DNA of 64,000 nt from Bradyrhizobium erythrophlei (GCF_900129505.1 NZ_LT670818.1:5675001-5739000); one strand, 5' to 3'. Positions 16,917 through 25,195 are shown, counted from the stretch's first letter. Translations and numbers: made by a program. Notes: generated by a model not told the origin, from the sequence alone.

Positions 16917-17192
16917 GGTACACCTTCCGCTCTTCGGAAACGCTGCGCCCTCCTCGAACAAAACGACATCTCACGTCGCACAGTCAAAAAGGATTTCGCG
17001 CGGTACCGAAAATCGGAATCCGACTGATGCTTTAGAGCAACAATGACCAATCATAAGAGAACAGTCGGTCCTCTCAGAGAGGGACGATGAAAGCGGCGCC
17101 GGGAAGAGGGTGGTTCCCCTTGGGTCACCGGCGACCCAGGCGGTCTGCATGCCGCAATTGGTGAGAAACCCGGATGTCCTAAACTGCGAATT

Positions 17193-17510
17193 TCAGCCAA
17201 GAAGAAGGAAGAGTAACAAAAGGAGCAATCCGATTCCGCAAGCGATGATGTCGGTTTGGACTGTTTCGTAGTCGACATTCCGTCCTGTTGCGCGGGAAAG
17301 AAAATTCAAAATAGCATCCATTCTGCGACCTCCAATGCCCGTTGCCCGGAGCGCTTGGTAGCTCAACCCTCGCTCGGCGAAAGTGAAGCAGTTCACAAAA
17401 GGTGCCGTCGAATGGCTACACTTGTAGTCCGAGCAATAGACCAGGAGACCGCGAACGCCGGCGGCGCGCATCTCTGCGAAGGTGATCTTCTTCTGGGTGA
17501 GTTCGGGCAT
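17193..17510 (-). CDS. Chimeric small protein: TFAEMR-type N-terminus with membrane tail
   Basis: Starts MPELTQKKITFAEMRAAGVR, then LLVYCSDYKCSHSTA, a signature I recall from short Bradyrhizobium proteins that continue into a two-CxxC ribbon. Here that ribbon is missing. Instead the chain runs into MDAILNFLSRATGRN and a terminal helix IIACGIGLLLLLLFLLLG, which could be a separate small membrane protein starting at 17321. The open frame extends upstream to 17816 but that part has no recognisable content. Confidence 0.5.
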   Translation of the reverse strand: MPELTQKKITFAEMRAAGVRGLLVYCSDYKCSHSTAPFVNCFTFAERGLSYQALRATGIGGRRMDAILNFLSRATGRNVDYETVQTDIIACGIGLLLLLLFLLLG

Positions 17511-17909
17511 CGCCCATGATCCCGCCGATCGCGCCGGGAGTGAAGCCGTAGGGCTTGGGGCGGTGGCCGCGCGTGCGCACACGATCAGCTCATGCTCTTG
17601 GCAGCCCTCCACGAGTCGCAGGGCCGTTCGGTGGCGCGGCGGCGACCATCTGACGCATGGTGGCGTTCCGGCTGCTGGCGCCACGCGTGGCGCGTTTGAT
17701 GGCGTCGCGGGCTCTTTGGGACGCCGTTCGATTAAGCCGTTCGATTGCGCGGCCACCACGAGCGCGTGAAGATCGACCGCGCGGGTCTCACGTTCGCGCG
17801 ACTGCCCGATTGTCAACTCTTCGTAAAAACAGTGTTTCCCCGTTCTGCTCTAACGATTCCGTAGGTGCAGACCTACGTCTAAGTTCGTGCATGAAAGGAG
17901 ACCGCGAAC

Positions 17910-18074
17910 ATGAGCAAGAGCGGCATCATCGGAACTTGGGTCGGCATTTTCGCTTTGGTGGCGATAGTGCTGGGCGAGGTTGAGCACGCGTCTAAGACGG
18001 ACCCGAGCTTCGTCGAAACGGCGCACGTTTCCGTGAGAGGGAATGCTATTGTCCCGCCATTCCGCGGCCCGTGA
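17910..18074 (+). CDS. Small exported or anchored protein (54 aa)
   Basis: AAAGGAGA ribosome site at 17894-17901. One hydrophobic helix (IIGTWVGIFALVAIVLG), then a polar tail. A perfect hairpin CGTAGGT/ACCTACG at 17860-17877 lies in the leader. Confidence 0.5.
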   Translation: MSKSGIIGTWVGIFALVAIVLGEVEHASKTDPSFVETAHVSVRGNAIVPPFRGP

Positions 18075-18249
18075 CGGGCGCCGCGCGCAAACGGTTACCA
18101 CCCCGATCAGCCGCACAGTCAGGACGGTCGACATCGAAATTCGCTTCTGGGACTTCATGGCTCTCAGGCCGGATGAGAAGCTGTTTCCGCATTTCGGTGA
18201 GGCGCGCGCGGCAATATTCGCGATACAGAAGGTCGAAAATGGAGGGCAT
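18046..18249 (-). CDS. Small basic protein (67 aa)
   Basis: Begins MPSIFDLLYREYCRARLTEM, a helical basic start that I recall from short rhizobial ORFs. The tail is polar. It overlaps the 17910 gene on the opposite strand by 29 bases at the 3' ends. Confidence 0.4.
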   Translation of the reverse strand: MPSIFDLLYREYCRARLTEMRKQLLIRPESHEVPEANFDVDRPDCAADRGGNRLRAAPVTGRGMAGQ

Positions 18250-18572
18250 GATCGAACCCCGTCTTTGAATCACGATCGCGCGAACGTAACCGAGCATCGT
18301 TTCAAGCCGACGTCGCCGCTCCGCCAGAAATGGCTTCGTCGCTAAGAGATTGGTTTCGTCGGAACCGCTCCCACGAAATGATCCACTGAAGAGGCCATCT
18401 AACGCGGCCGGCGCCACGGTGGGCGCGTTTGATTGGAAGCACCGCTCGAAACCCCAGCCGTAGTTAAACCGCTTCCCCGTGGCCCCGCGCCGCGATGGCG
18501 GTCTCGCCAAAGCGCTCAGCATCGGCCGCGCCAGCGCCTACAGGGCACTGGCGGAATCCTAGGCCAAGGAAA

Positions 18573-18600
18573 AACCCCGCCGGAGGCAGCCAGCGGGGTT
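18573..18600 (-). terminator. Intrinsic terminator for leftward transcription
   Basis: AACCCCGC and GCGGGGTT arms; on the minus strand the stem is followed by TTTTT. It lies 65 bases beyond the stop of the 18928 gene. Confidence 0.65.
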
Positions 18601-18664
18601 CTCTATAGGTCGTCCGCGCCGCTGAGAACGGCACCGGAGGATCATAGCCAAAAGTATTAAAGGG

Positions 18665-18928
18665 CTATAGCCGAGCCGGAATGCTCTGCACTGGCATGGT
18701 TAGCAACCTTTGAAGATCGAACGTCGCCTGCGTTCCTTTCCGGACGATAGCCCCGACTTTATGAGACCGGGACGCGCGGGCCGCCGTATGCCGATTGGGC
18801 CCGAGGCGCTGGGGCCGCTCGCGCCTCAGACGCGGCGCTATCTCGCGACGAGGGGCGCAGCCATTGGCAAACCAGAACGCCAGTCCGATCAGGCTTATGG
18901 CCACAAGGTAGGGAATCGCTGCGCGCAT
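18665..18928 (-). CDS. Small membrane-anchored protein (87 aa)
   Basis: MRAAIPYLVAISLIGLAFWF helix followed by a basic, Arg-rich soluble part. The helix is paralogous to the 30-residue protein at 15330-15422. The cysteine after the helix (ANGC) is not at a clear lipobox. The long tail may be an extension that arose by loss of the original stop. Confidence 0.45.
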   Translation of the reverse strand: MRAAIPYLVAISLIGLAFWFANGCAPRREIAPRLRRERPQRLGPNRHTAARASRSHKVGAIVRKGTQATFDLQRLLTMPVQSIPARL

Positions 18929-18973
18929 TGAACGACAGTAGCATCGCGCAGGCGCGGCAGGCGTTCGCTTGGC

Positions 18974-19000
18974 GGAACACCCCGTTCGGGTGTTCTTTTT
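18974..19000 (+). terminator. Intrinsic terminator
   Basis: GAACACCC and GGGTGTTC stem with a 6-base loop, then TTTTT on the plus strand. No plus-strand gene ends nearby, so it may belong to a lost gene. Confidence 0.6.
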
Positions 19001-19055
19001 CGCAGTCCTCTGCGGTGCGCTGGATGCCGTGCTTGGCGTTTGCCCACGCGCCGCG

Positions 19056-19262
19056 TCAGCGACCGCAGGCGGGACTATCAGCGCGAAGAGGCACGACGTT
19101 TGTGGGCTCTGTCTCGGAGGCGGGGTCCGGACCGGCTTGGACCATGCCGTCTCTCACGAAGAATACCGGGCGTGGATCGATGGCGATGCGATCGAATAAT
19201 GCCTGCAGTTCGGGCCGGAGTCCGTCGCCGCGCAGACTAGCGATGGAGTGGAATTTGCGCAT
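19056..19262 (-). CDS. Small hypothetical protein (68 aa)
   Basis: Begins MRKFHSIASLRGDGLRPELQ and contains RPVFFVRDGMVQAG. No known domain. Lies 32 bases after a 30-residue membrane ORF on the same strand. Confidence 0.45.
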   Translation of the reverse strand: MRKFHSIASLRGDGLRPELQALFDRIAIDPRPVFFVRDGMVQAGPDPASETEPTNVVPLRADSPACGR

Positions 19263-19294
19263 GATGTGCTCCCATGTGGCACGGTAGAACAGCG

Positions 19295-19387
19295 TCAGCT
19301 CTTTCGATTTAGTGCCCAGAGTGAACATGCCGCTGCAAGCGCAATTACTGCGCCTGCAACGGCGGTAACGGCAGCGATCTCTTGCAT
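19295..19387 (-). CDS. Tiny Ala-rich membrane protein (30 aa)
   Basis: MQEIAAVTAVAGAVIALAAA forms one helix with a short LNRKS tail; TAGGAA precedes the start. Supported only by the compact helix and its same-strand neighbour. Confidence 0.35.
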   Translation of the reverse strand: MQEIAAVTAVAGAVIALAAACSLWALNRKS

Positions 19388-19676
19388 TTCCTATAATCCG
19401 TCCGTTTCCCAGCCCCGGAAGGTGCCGCACGTATCGGCACGATCCTGATGTAGTTCGCAGGTCGGCCGATCCTACTAAATTCGGTTTTAGTTCAATCGTG
19501 ATGACGCCTTCGGCTGGTTCGCACGGAAATTCCATTTGAGCGTGCGGCACGGTTTTCGAACGATTGTTGCCATCGCACAACGTTTTCAACTCAAGTTCGC
19601 AAGGAAGTCGTTTCGTTGCGTCCTAGACCAGCCGCCGGCCACTTTTCTTTTGATGATTCACTGGCATCATTCGCTG

Positions 19677-20090
19677 ATGCTTAGCACCAACAAAGCACCG
19701 ACTCGTGCTACGGCCCGCAGCAAGATCAGCAACGGGACGCGGCTGTTTACGAACATCGACGGTCGCACCAGCTCAGCCCGTCGGTTCCGCGATCTCGTTC
19801 AAAGTTTTGAGGCCGAATTCGAGGGCAATCTCTGCGAGGCCGACCGCTCGCTAATCCGGCAGGCCGCAACCTTGCTCCTGAAGTCGGAGCAGATGCAGGA
19901 AGCGGTGGTGCGAGGCGAGCCAGTCGATTCTGATGCGCTCATTCGCATGGCGAGCACAGCCAAGCGTGTTCTCGCTGCCATCAGCGCTAAGTCAGTAAAG
20001 CGGAAGCCCGCGGCACCGACGATCGCCGATTACCTGGCGCGCAAGGCGGCTGAGAAGGCCGCCAGTGCGGCGGAGGATGACGCTGCATGA
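19677..20090 (+). CDS. Phage terminase small-subunit-like protein
   Basis: 137 residues from the start at 19677; the longer upstream frame looks non-coding. Helical, with FRDLVQSFEAEFEGNLCEAD, DRSLIRQAATLLLKSEQM and a basic Ala-rich C-terminus. Its overlap with a large-subunit fragment (ATGA at 20087) supports a terminase small-subunit role, which recognises phage DNA and recruits the packaging motor. Confidence 0.6.
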   Translation: MLSTNKAPTRATARSKISNGTRLFTNIDGRTSSARRFRDLVQSFEAEFEGNLCEADRSLIRQAATLLLKSEQMQEAVVRGEPVDSDALIRMASTAKRVLAAISAKSVKRKPAAPTIADYLARKAAEKAASAAEDDAA

Positions 20091-20404
20091 ATGCGCCTGT
20101 CGTCAACATCATCGACGCCATTAACGGTAGGGACCTGTTTGAGCCATGGTTTCCGGGACCGTCCTGGAACGCCTGGCGCGTGATCCTGAAAGCCGCGTTC
20201 TGTATTCCACTTGACGGTGGCGAGCTCGAGATATTTCGCGCGCTGGCGGGTGACCGTGCGCCACCGGAACGCCAGGTCAAAGACTTTGGGTCATCGCCGG
20301 CCGCAGGGCCGGTGATGTCGAACATCGAGGCGACTTCATTCGACGGCCAGGCGCCGGCCTTCGACGGTCTCGGCAGCTTCCCCAACGGGGATCATCACGG
20401 ATAA
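20087..20404 (+). pseudogene. Phage terminase large-subunit N-terminal fragment
   Basis: INGRDLFEPWFPG and WNAWRVILKAAFCIPLDGGE match the start of TerL proteins. Just before the ATPase motif the frame is lost: shifting by one base at about 20281 restores RLWVIAGRRAG, the beginning of Walker A, after which similarity ends. The packaging ATPase and nuclease are therefore missing. Remnant of a prophage. Confidence 0.7.
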
Positions 20405-20725
20405 ATGATGATGTTGACGGATCGCGACATCGAGGAATGTATCTCCGCGGCCGCTAATCTCGCGCTGTTTTTCGCTGGCGTGCCGGATGAAGAAGTGCGT
20501 ATCAGCCATCTGAATCGCTCGGACGTACAGCGATTAAGGACGGCCCGACTGCGCCGACAGCAGTTGGGCCACGCTTCCGCATCACGAACGGCGCTGGCCT
20601 CATGGATTTGTTTGCGGGTTAGGCCGATAGCCGCTGCTAATCATGTTTTCCGCGTTTGCTTGTCCCATTGTAAGTTTCATACCCGTACGGATAGGGAAAG
20701 TTGCAGGGAGCCGGGCTGTACATAA
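20405..20725 (+). CDS. Hypothetical protein, first half credible
   Basis: MLTDRDIEECISAAANLAL and EVRISHLNRSDVQRLR look like a small helical protein. The second half is Arg/Cys-rich without structure, so the gene may have lost its original stop. Confidence 0.35.
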   Translation: MMMLTDRDIEECISAAANLALFFAGVPDEEVRISHLNRSDVQRLRTARLRRQQLGHASASRTALASWICLRVRPIAAANHVFRVCLSHCKFHTRTDRESCREPGCT

Positions 20726-20760
20726 GGCCGTGATCAAACCCGTAGCAGCCGATTATCGGA

Positions 20761-20922
20761 CTAGTAATCGAACCGAATGCCACGAACGGCGGTGCCAAAT
20801 AGGTAGCTGTTGTTTGCTGTAGGGGGCGATTTGCGACAGCCGCGCTGCGCGTCGCAGTCATTGGCCGAGGCTTTCTGCGGCGACAAAACGGCAAGCGCGA
20901 AAAACAGTATAGTCCAACGCAT
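20761..20922 (-). CDS. Small exported Cys-containing protein (53 aa)
   Basis: Signal peptide RWTILFFALAVLSPQ with cleavage after ASA, then NDCDAQRGC. The longer upstream frame is not supported. Confidence 0.5.
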   Translation of the reverse strand: MRWTILFFALAVLSPQKASANDCDAQRGCRKSPPTANNSYLFGTAVRGIRFDY

Positions 20923-21185
20923 TGCGGCAATGTACTCCATCAAACTGGCTCCCATCATCAGGCCCTCGTCTGCCGGGATCTGGTGCTCATGGTTGGGCAT
21001 TACAGCGAACTTGGCGCGGCTACGCAATGCCACTAAGATTTGAGGCTGGGAACGGATCGGCGACGCTACAGGTACGGGCTGTGTGTAACCTTCGTCAATG
21101 GCGGGACTCTCCATGGCTATCGCACCCGCAACGTCGTGCATATCACCCCATAGCTTCACTAATGCACGAAGCGATTCGGTGACTA

Positions 21186-21896
21186 ATGGCGATCAAAAAG
21201 CAAATCAGTTTTGACCCAAAAGTCCCTCTCGCTAAGGAGAATGCCGCCTTTGCCGTAAAACTAGCTTCAATGGCGTACAAAACTAGATCGGAAATCGAGG
21301 CAGGTCTTGATGATCTCGGGTTCAAGGACGAACAGGCTGCCTTCGTTCGAAGCCGTCTGTGCTCCTGCTTTATCATTCGGTGCGAAGATGTAACCGCAAT
21401 CGCATTCAAAGGTACAACAAATTGGCGCGAGCATCTTAACAATGCAAATGTATGGCCCGAGGTCACGAGCCATGGCCGGGTCCATTCCGGATTACTCTAT
21501 ACTATGGAACGCTTGAGTCCGTTGCTTCAACAATTAATCGGTGCCGACGTGCTATCGGGCAGAAAGATACTCTTGACCGGCCATAGTCGGGGTGGAGCGC
21601 TTGCTCAAATATTTGCCTCTTCGCTCGTGGTCGGGGGGCACATGCCACACTCGGTTTGGGCCTTTGGGTCACCCATGGTTGGTGATCATACATTCGCATC
21701 ACTGCTAACAAACGTTCCCGTCGCCATTTACCGCAATGGAAATGATCCAATATCGCTATTTCCTCCTAGCATCAGTCCCAATAGCGCTATCGCAAAATGG
21801 ATTTTGAGTTTTAAGGTAGTCTATATTCCCGTCATTCTCATACGGTACGTCGGAATCGTCATTTCGAACTATTTCTCGCCGGTCGCTCCGAGCTAA
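21186..21896 (+). CDS. Class 3 lipase-like alpha/beta hydrolase
   Basis: 236 residues. Lipase_3 features: AIAFKGTTNWREHLNN (oxyanion region), VHSGLLYTMERL, and the nucleophile elbow TGHSRGGALA near residue 132, then FGSPMVGD and a candidate acid in NGNDPIS. The catalytic histidine that should follow ~50 residues later is not visible. The C-terminus is a hydrophobic helix (VVYIPVILIRYVGIVI). So it may be an inactive or membrane-tethered variant, or one whose 3' end was replaced. The DNA is less GC-rich than its neighbours, which suggests transfer. Confidence 0.8.
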   Translation: MAIKKQISFDPKVPLAKENAAFAVKLASMAYKTRSEIEAGLDDLGFKDEQAAFVRSRLCSCFIIRCEDVTAIAFKGTTNWREHLNNANVWPEVTSHGRVHSGLLYTMERLSPLLQQLIGADVLSGRKILLTGHSRGGALAQIFASSLVVGGHMPHSVWAFGSPMVGDHTFASLLTNVPVAIYRNGNDPISLFPPSISPNSAIAKWILSFKVVYIPVILIRYVGIVISNYFSPVAPS

Positions 21897-21899
21897 CGA

Positions 21900-22143
21900 C
21901 GGCCCGCTCGTCACGCTCCGGGATGTGGCAGAGTTCATCACCAAGCTGCCCAAGGCCGCGCACGACGCCCCGGAATCGCAAGCCGCGATGGAAGCGCTAC
22001 TATTGGTCGCGGAGCTTGGCGGGCCGACGATGTTCGCCCGGATCGGTGTGATGCGGGCGTTGAATCACGGCAAGCCTGACCTACCGGCCCGCAAGCGCGC
22101 AAAATGCTGTAGGATCGTTCCGATAGATCGAGGCGACCAATGA
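21900..22143 (+). pseudogene. 5'-truncated copy of the 7081-7383 gene
   Basis: Carries GPLVTLRDVAEFITKLPKAA and GGPTMFARIGVMRALNHG, close to the corresponding parts of that protein. It lacks the first ~20 residues and diverges after ALNH. It starts immediately after the lipase stop and overlaps the next start by 4 bases. Confidence 0.65.
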
Positions 22144-22484
22144 CCATTAGAAATGGACTCTATTCTATCAGCACAAAATTACTGGATGGCGTGCACGGCG
22201 GCCAAACTGGCGTTTCGGTGCTGCGCGACGGCAAAATGCTTGGAGGCGGCTCAGTACTTTATCATTTTGGAACCTATCAAGGTTCCGGAGGCAAGTGGAA
22301 AGGCGAAGTAACTTCTCAAGAGCATACGCCGACCATTAATATCCGACCCTTCACGGGATACATCGCCAGCATGGGATTTTCCGGAACGTACACTGATGAG
22401 GGCGCGGAATTCGAAGCGACAGCGCTCGTGGGCAAGCGAAGCATTCGATTAAAAACAGTCTTTCGGCTGCTGATAGCGGATTGA
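22140..22484 (+). CDS. GrlR-family-like protein
   Basis: 114 residues, beta-rich. RNGLYSISTKL, GVSVLRDGKMLGGGSVLYHFG and GTYQGSGGKWKGEVTSQEH follow the two-sheet pattern of GrlR, a negative regulator first described for enterobacterial type III secretion and found in orphan form in rhizobia. Here no GrlA partner is seen. Confidence 0.65.
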   Translation: MTIRNGLYSISTKLLDGVHGGQTGVSVLRDGKMLGGGSVLYHFGTYQGSGGKWKGEVTSQEHTPTINIRPFTGYIASMGFSGTYTDEGAEFEATALVGKRSIRLKTVFRLLIAD

Positions 22485-22743
22485 CCTAGAACGTAGTGCG
22501 AATTTAGTTCGAGGAAAGAAACACCTTGGGGACGGCGGAAGCTGGCGCGGGATCGGTGATTGCCATTTTGCGCGGCAACTTTGCCAAAACAAACGAAGAC
22601 TCAGTTTCCGATTGGGCGTACATACACAAGCTAGGCGCCCGCCCATCCGGAGGCTTCAATGCGAGGCATGGCACACATTGTTATTAATGCTCGGGAGTTG
22701 CATTCATCGCTCGGCCACTTTCCTCGTAAAGCACACTGATCGC

Positions 22744-22938
22744 ATGGCCAAATTGTCACAATTTTCGATTGTTACTTACGAACGCAGACCAGGGCAATGG
22801 CGCGCAGCCATTACCCCTTATGCGATTTCCAGAGCTTTCATCCGAGGTAAGACGACAACTAGCTTTGTGACGCCGGAAGACTCCGCGTCCGAGCCTGACG
22901 CTAGGTTTGCATCCGAAAAGATCATCGGGAAACTGTGA
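22744..22938 (+). CDS. Small basic hypothetical protein (64 aa)
   Basis: MAKLSQFSIVTYERRPGQWR, RGKTTTSFVTPEDSASEPDA. The pattern of strand, Pro/Gly turn and FVTPEDS I recall from conserved short Bradyrhizobium proteins. Function unknown. Its 3' end overlaps the next minus-strand gene. Confidence 0.6.
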   Translation: MAKLSQFSIVTYERRPGQWRAAITPYAISRAFIRGKTTTSFVTPEDSASEPDARFASEKIIGKL

Positions 22939-23113
22939 TATCTCCATCAAGGACGGGAGTGTCAATTCGCCCCTTGCCCAAACATTCCTTGCAGCGCGGC
23001 GGAAATATTTTGCGATCCGGCCGCGATGGTTGTTGGACACTCTCAAAGCCGGTGCCTCCACAAGCCGGGCATTTTGTTTCTGTAACAACCTCTTTTGGCT
23101 TGAGTCTCGTCAT
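22922..23113 (-). CDS. DnaJ-type zinc-finger small protein (63 aa)
   Basis: CPACGGTGF and CKECLGKGRI are two CxxCxGxG repeats as in the DnaJ central zinc domain. A single such module suggests a stand-alone metal-binding protein. No J domain nearby. Confidence 0.7.
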   Translation of the reverse strand: MTRLKPKEVVTETKCPACGGTGFESVQQPSRPDRKIFPPRCKECLGKGRIDTPVLDGDITVSR

Positions 23114-23163
23114 ATGCGTTCTTTCAAATAAGGAGCAAATATCCCTATAGATACGCCGGTCAC

Positions 23164-23355
23164 CTAAATCGGTTTCACCGGCACGCGTTCGACCTGCCCC
23201 ATGTCGTTATGTTGGGTGGCCTGCTGGCTGCGATTGTCCCATTTGATGGTTACGCCTGCCCAATTCGTCTCAGTGACGGTGCCACGGTCGGCTTGATCGT
23301 TTCGCCAACAAACGCGGTCGCCGATGCCAAGTGTTCTTGATTGTTCGCCAGTCAT
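23164..23355 (-). CDS. Small SH3-like hypothetical protein (63 aa)
   Basis: LGIGDRVCWRNDQADRGTVT and GVTIKWDNRSQ give the five-strand pattern of small SH3-like or KOW-like folds. Four bases separate it from the upstream gene, so they form an operon. Confidence 0.6.
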   Translation of the reverse strand: MTGEQSRTLGIGDRVCWRNDQADRGTVTETNWAGVTIKWDNRSQQATQHNDMGQVERVPVKPI

Positions 23356-23359
23356 CGGT

Positions 23360-23590
23360 TCAATCCGCCCCCCGCAGACGCCGCATCGTGAATTCGATTT
23401 GTCCGTCTGGTAGCTGCCGCCATTGTTCAACAATCGTCAGGTGGCCGCCCTGCGGTAACTGGTCGAGAATTTCACACGCCTTGACGCGAGCCGCTTCGAC
23501 CGGCAGCCTGAACGTCTCGCGGGTGGATATGTCATTCGCCTCGCGCCGGTTGGACATGCGCGCGGCAAGATCACTCGGTCGATTGGCCAT
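23360..23590 (-). CDS. Small hypothetical protein (76 aa)
   Basis: MANRPSDLAARMSNRREAND, then TFRLPVEAARVKACEILDQL. Upstream open frame exists but the start at 23590 gives the compact protein. In operon with the SH3-like gene. Confidence 0.5.
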   Translation of the reverse strand: MANRPSDLAARMSNRREANDISTRETFRLPVEAARVKACEILDQLPQGGHLTIVEQWRQLPDGQIEFTMRRLRGAD

Positions 23591-23745
23591 AGTGGTAACT
23601 CCAAACGTAGCCGCCGTCCCAGTATAGCGGAAAGTCAATTCATATTTCGAGGAACGATGGACTCTTCCCACGATATCCACTGGTACGGTGGAGGTATCAG
23701 GAGCTTGTTGACGCATAGTTACCGAAACATCGCTTGCACGACGCG

Positions 23746-24093
23746 TCACCTCTTGGTCGGCACAAGAGTCAGTTTCTTGATTGTCTTTCTTGTGCCAACC
23801 GCCTTCTCTAGCCGTACGGGGCGCGGCATCTTCTGCTTAATCCCAGTCGGCACGTAAGGTCGGGCAGGCCACTTACGAAATTCCACGCCGCGCTCGGTGA
23901 AGACGATTCCGGCTGCGGCCAGTTCACTCATCAGCACCGACAGCGTGGCCGGATGTGGTTCCCGTTTGCCTGATTCGAAATCCATAATTGTTGGTCTGCT
24001 GACCCCAACACCCTCTGCTAGATAACCTTGTGTCCAGCCGAGCAAACCACGGGCCGCCCGAACCTGGGCGGCTAAGAGCGAGAAATCGCGCAT
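23746..24093 (-). CDS. XRE-family helix-turn-helix regulator
   Basis: Residues ~5-60: QVRAARGLLGWTQGYLAEGV, VSRPTIMDFESGKR, a classic XRE helix-turn-helix. A short strand follows (AAGIVFTERGVEF), then a basic tail rich in Lys. Starts at 24093, 24102 or 24108 are possible; 24093 is chosen because GGCGG precedes it. A perfect palindrome lies just upstream, so autorepression is likely, together with control of the divergent rightward promoter. Confidence 0.85.
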   Translation of the reverse strand: MRDFSLLAAQVRAARGLLGWTQGYLAEGVGVSRPTIMDFESGKREPHPATLSVLMSELAAAGIVFTERGVEFRKWPARPYVPTGIKQKMPRPVRLEKAVGTRKTIKKLTLVPTKR

Positions 24094-24120
24094 TTCCGCC
24101 ATTTTCATCCCAAAAAGAAA

Positions 24121-24139
24121 GTTTGACAAATTGTCAAAC
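24121..24139. promoter_or_regulatory. Perfect 19-bp palindromic operator
   Basis: GTTTGACAAATTGTCAAAC is fully palindromic around its central base. It overlaps the -35 box of the rightward promoter and lies 28 bases upstream of the XRE gene start, which is where its own operator should be. Confidence 0.7.
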
Positions 24140-24150
24140 ATGCCTATATG
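24123..24150 (+). promoter_or_regulatory. Sigma-70-type promoter
   Basis: TTGACA at 24123-24128, 16-base spacer, TATATG at 24145-24150. Reads toward the gene at 24366 and is overlapped by the palindromic operator. Confidence 0.6.
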
Positions 24151-24365
24151 ATTTCTACCGGCCTGGTCAAGTATTATGGCGCGGCGTAGAGGGCCGCGTC
24201 TGGTGAGCAGGCCGGAAAAAAAATGCATTGCGGTGCGCAGACACCACACGGCGAACAGCGCGATCCCGCCGTGACCTTACTGAACGGGTTATCCACTCTC
24301 ACCTTCAATCGCTGAATGGCAGAAACGGAGTTTTGTCGATAAGCTCGGTATTAGGAGAGATTGCC

Positions 24366-24620
24366 ATGCTCAATTTGAAAGCCGATCTCGATACATTCAT
24401 TGAAGAGACGACGGCGTTTGCGAACAGCATTCGTGTCGAACCGATGATACCGCGCACCGTCATGGAACCGAACCGCAAACCATCGGCGGATTGGGTGCAG
24501 TCTGAGCGTGAAGAGATAGCGCGTCGGATAGCCAACCTCAGGGCGCATCAGCAGCGCTTGAAAAGAGAGCGGGAGGACTACGCCGCGTCCGAAATTAAGC
24601 GGATGCTGGCATCGCGGTAA
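24366..24620 (+). CDS. Hypothetical protein, paralogue of the 16533 gene
   Basis: 84 residues after AGGAGAG. Helical; ends LRAHQQRLKREREDYAASEI. Likely controlled by the XRE operator upstream, with a strong terminator 22 bases downstream. Function unknown. Confidence 0.7.
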   Translation: MLNLKADLDTFIEETTAFANSIRVEPMIPRTVMEPNRKPSADWVQSEREEIARRIANLRAHQQRLKREREDYAASEIKRMLASR

Positions 24621-24642
24621 TAGCGCGGCCGGCGGAAGATAG

Positions 24643-24674
24643 GGCCCCGGAGCAATCCGGGGCCTTTATCTTTT
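24643..24674 (+). terminator. Intrinsic terminator
   Basis: GGCCCCGG and CCGGGGCC arms with a 6-base loop, followed by TTTATCTTTT. Confidence 0.85.
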
Positions 24675-24866
24675 CTCCGGAATCTATTTGATCCCGGGCT
24701 ATTTTGAGTCCCGGTTGTAGGGCAGAGGATCAGGTCCGCAGGCGGCTAAAGCAGCTCGTGCATGCCGCCGGGCGATGTCCGCTTTGGTGCGCACAGCGGA
24801 CCCGAATCGGACATCGCGTGAGGTCTGAAATGTGCCAAGAGGCGACTCCAACAGAGTTGCCACAGT

Positions 24867-25037
24867 TCAGCGCTTTTGCCGATTATCGCGGGTGCCGTGC
24901 GGATGGCCATGGCCGCCATGCGGCTCGATCGGCATCATCACGGCATGGCCGTGGCGTACGCCCCCCGGCCGAAGGTTTCCCTTGGGCACGCACGGCGGCC
25001 TGATGATTGACGGACGTGGCGAGGACAACCTTACCAT
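24867..25037 (-). CDS. Possible His-rich small protein
   Basis: Starts MVRLSSPRPSIIRP and ends with a cluster of histidines (RHGHAVMM, HGGHGHPHG). The cluster and the neighbouring His-rich gene hint at metal binding, but composition alone supports it. Confidence 0.28.
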   Translation of the reverse strand: MVRLSSPRPSIIRPPCVPKGNLRPGGVRHGHAVMMPIEPHGGHGHPHGTRDNRQKR

Positions 25038-25195
25038 CGCCCCAAGGGCGCGCAAACGGTTCCAAGGGTTCCGCAACGCTATAACATTACGTATTTCAAT
25101 TTGACTTGCCTGCACTTGGGGTGCTGGTCCTCGCAATTATTTCTATGGTGGAGAAGCGATCGAGAGGAAACCACTAGTCAGAAGGAGCATTGCCG

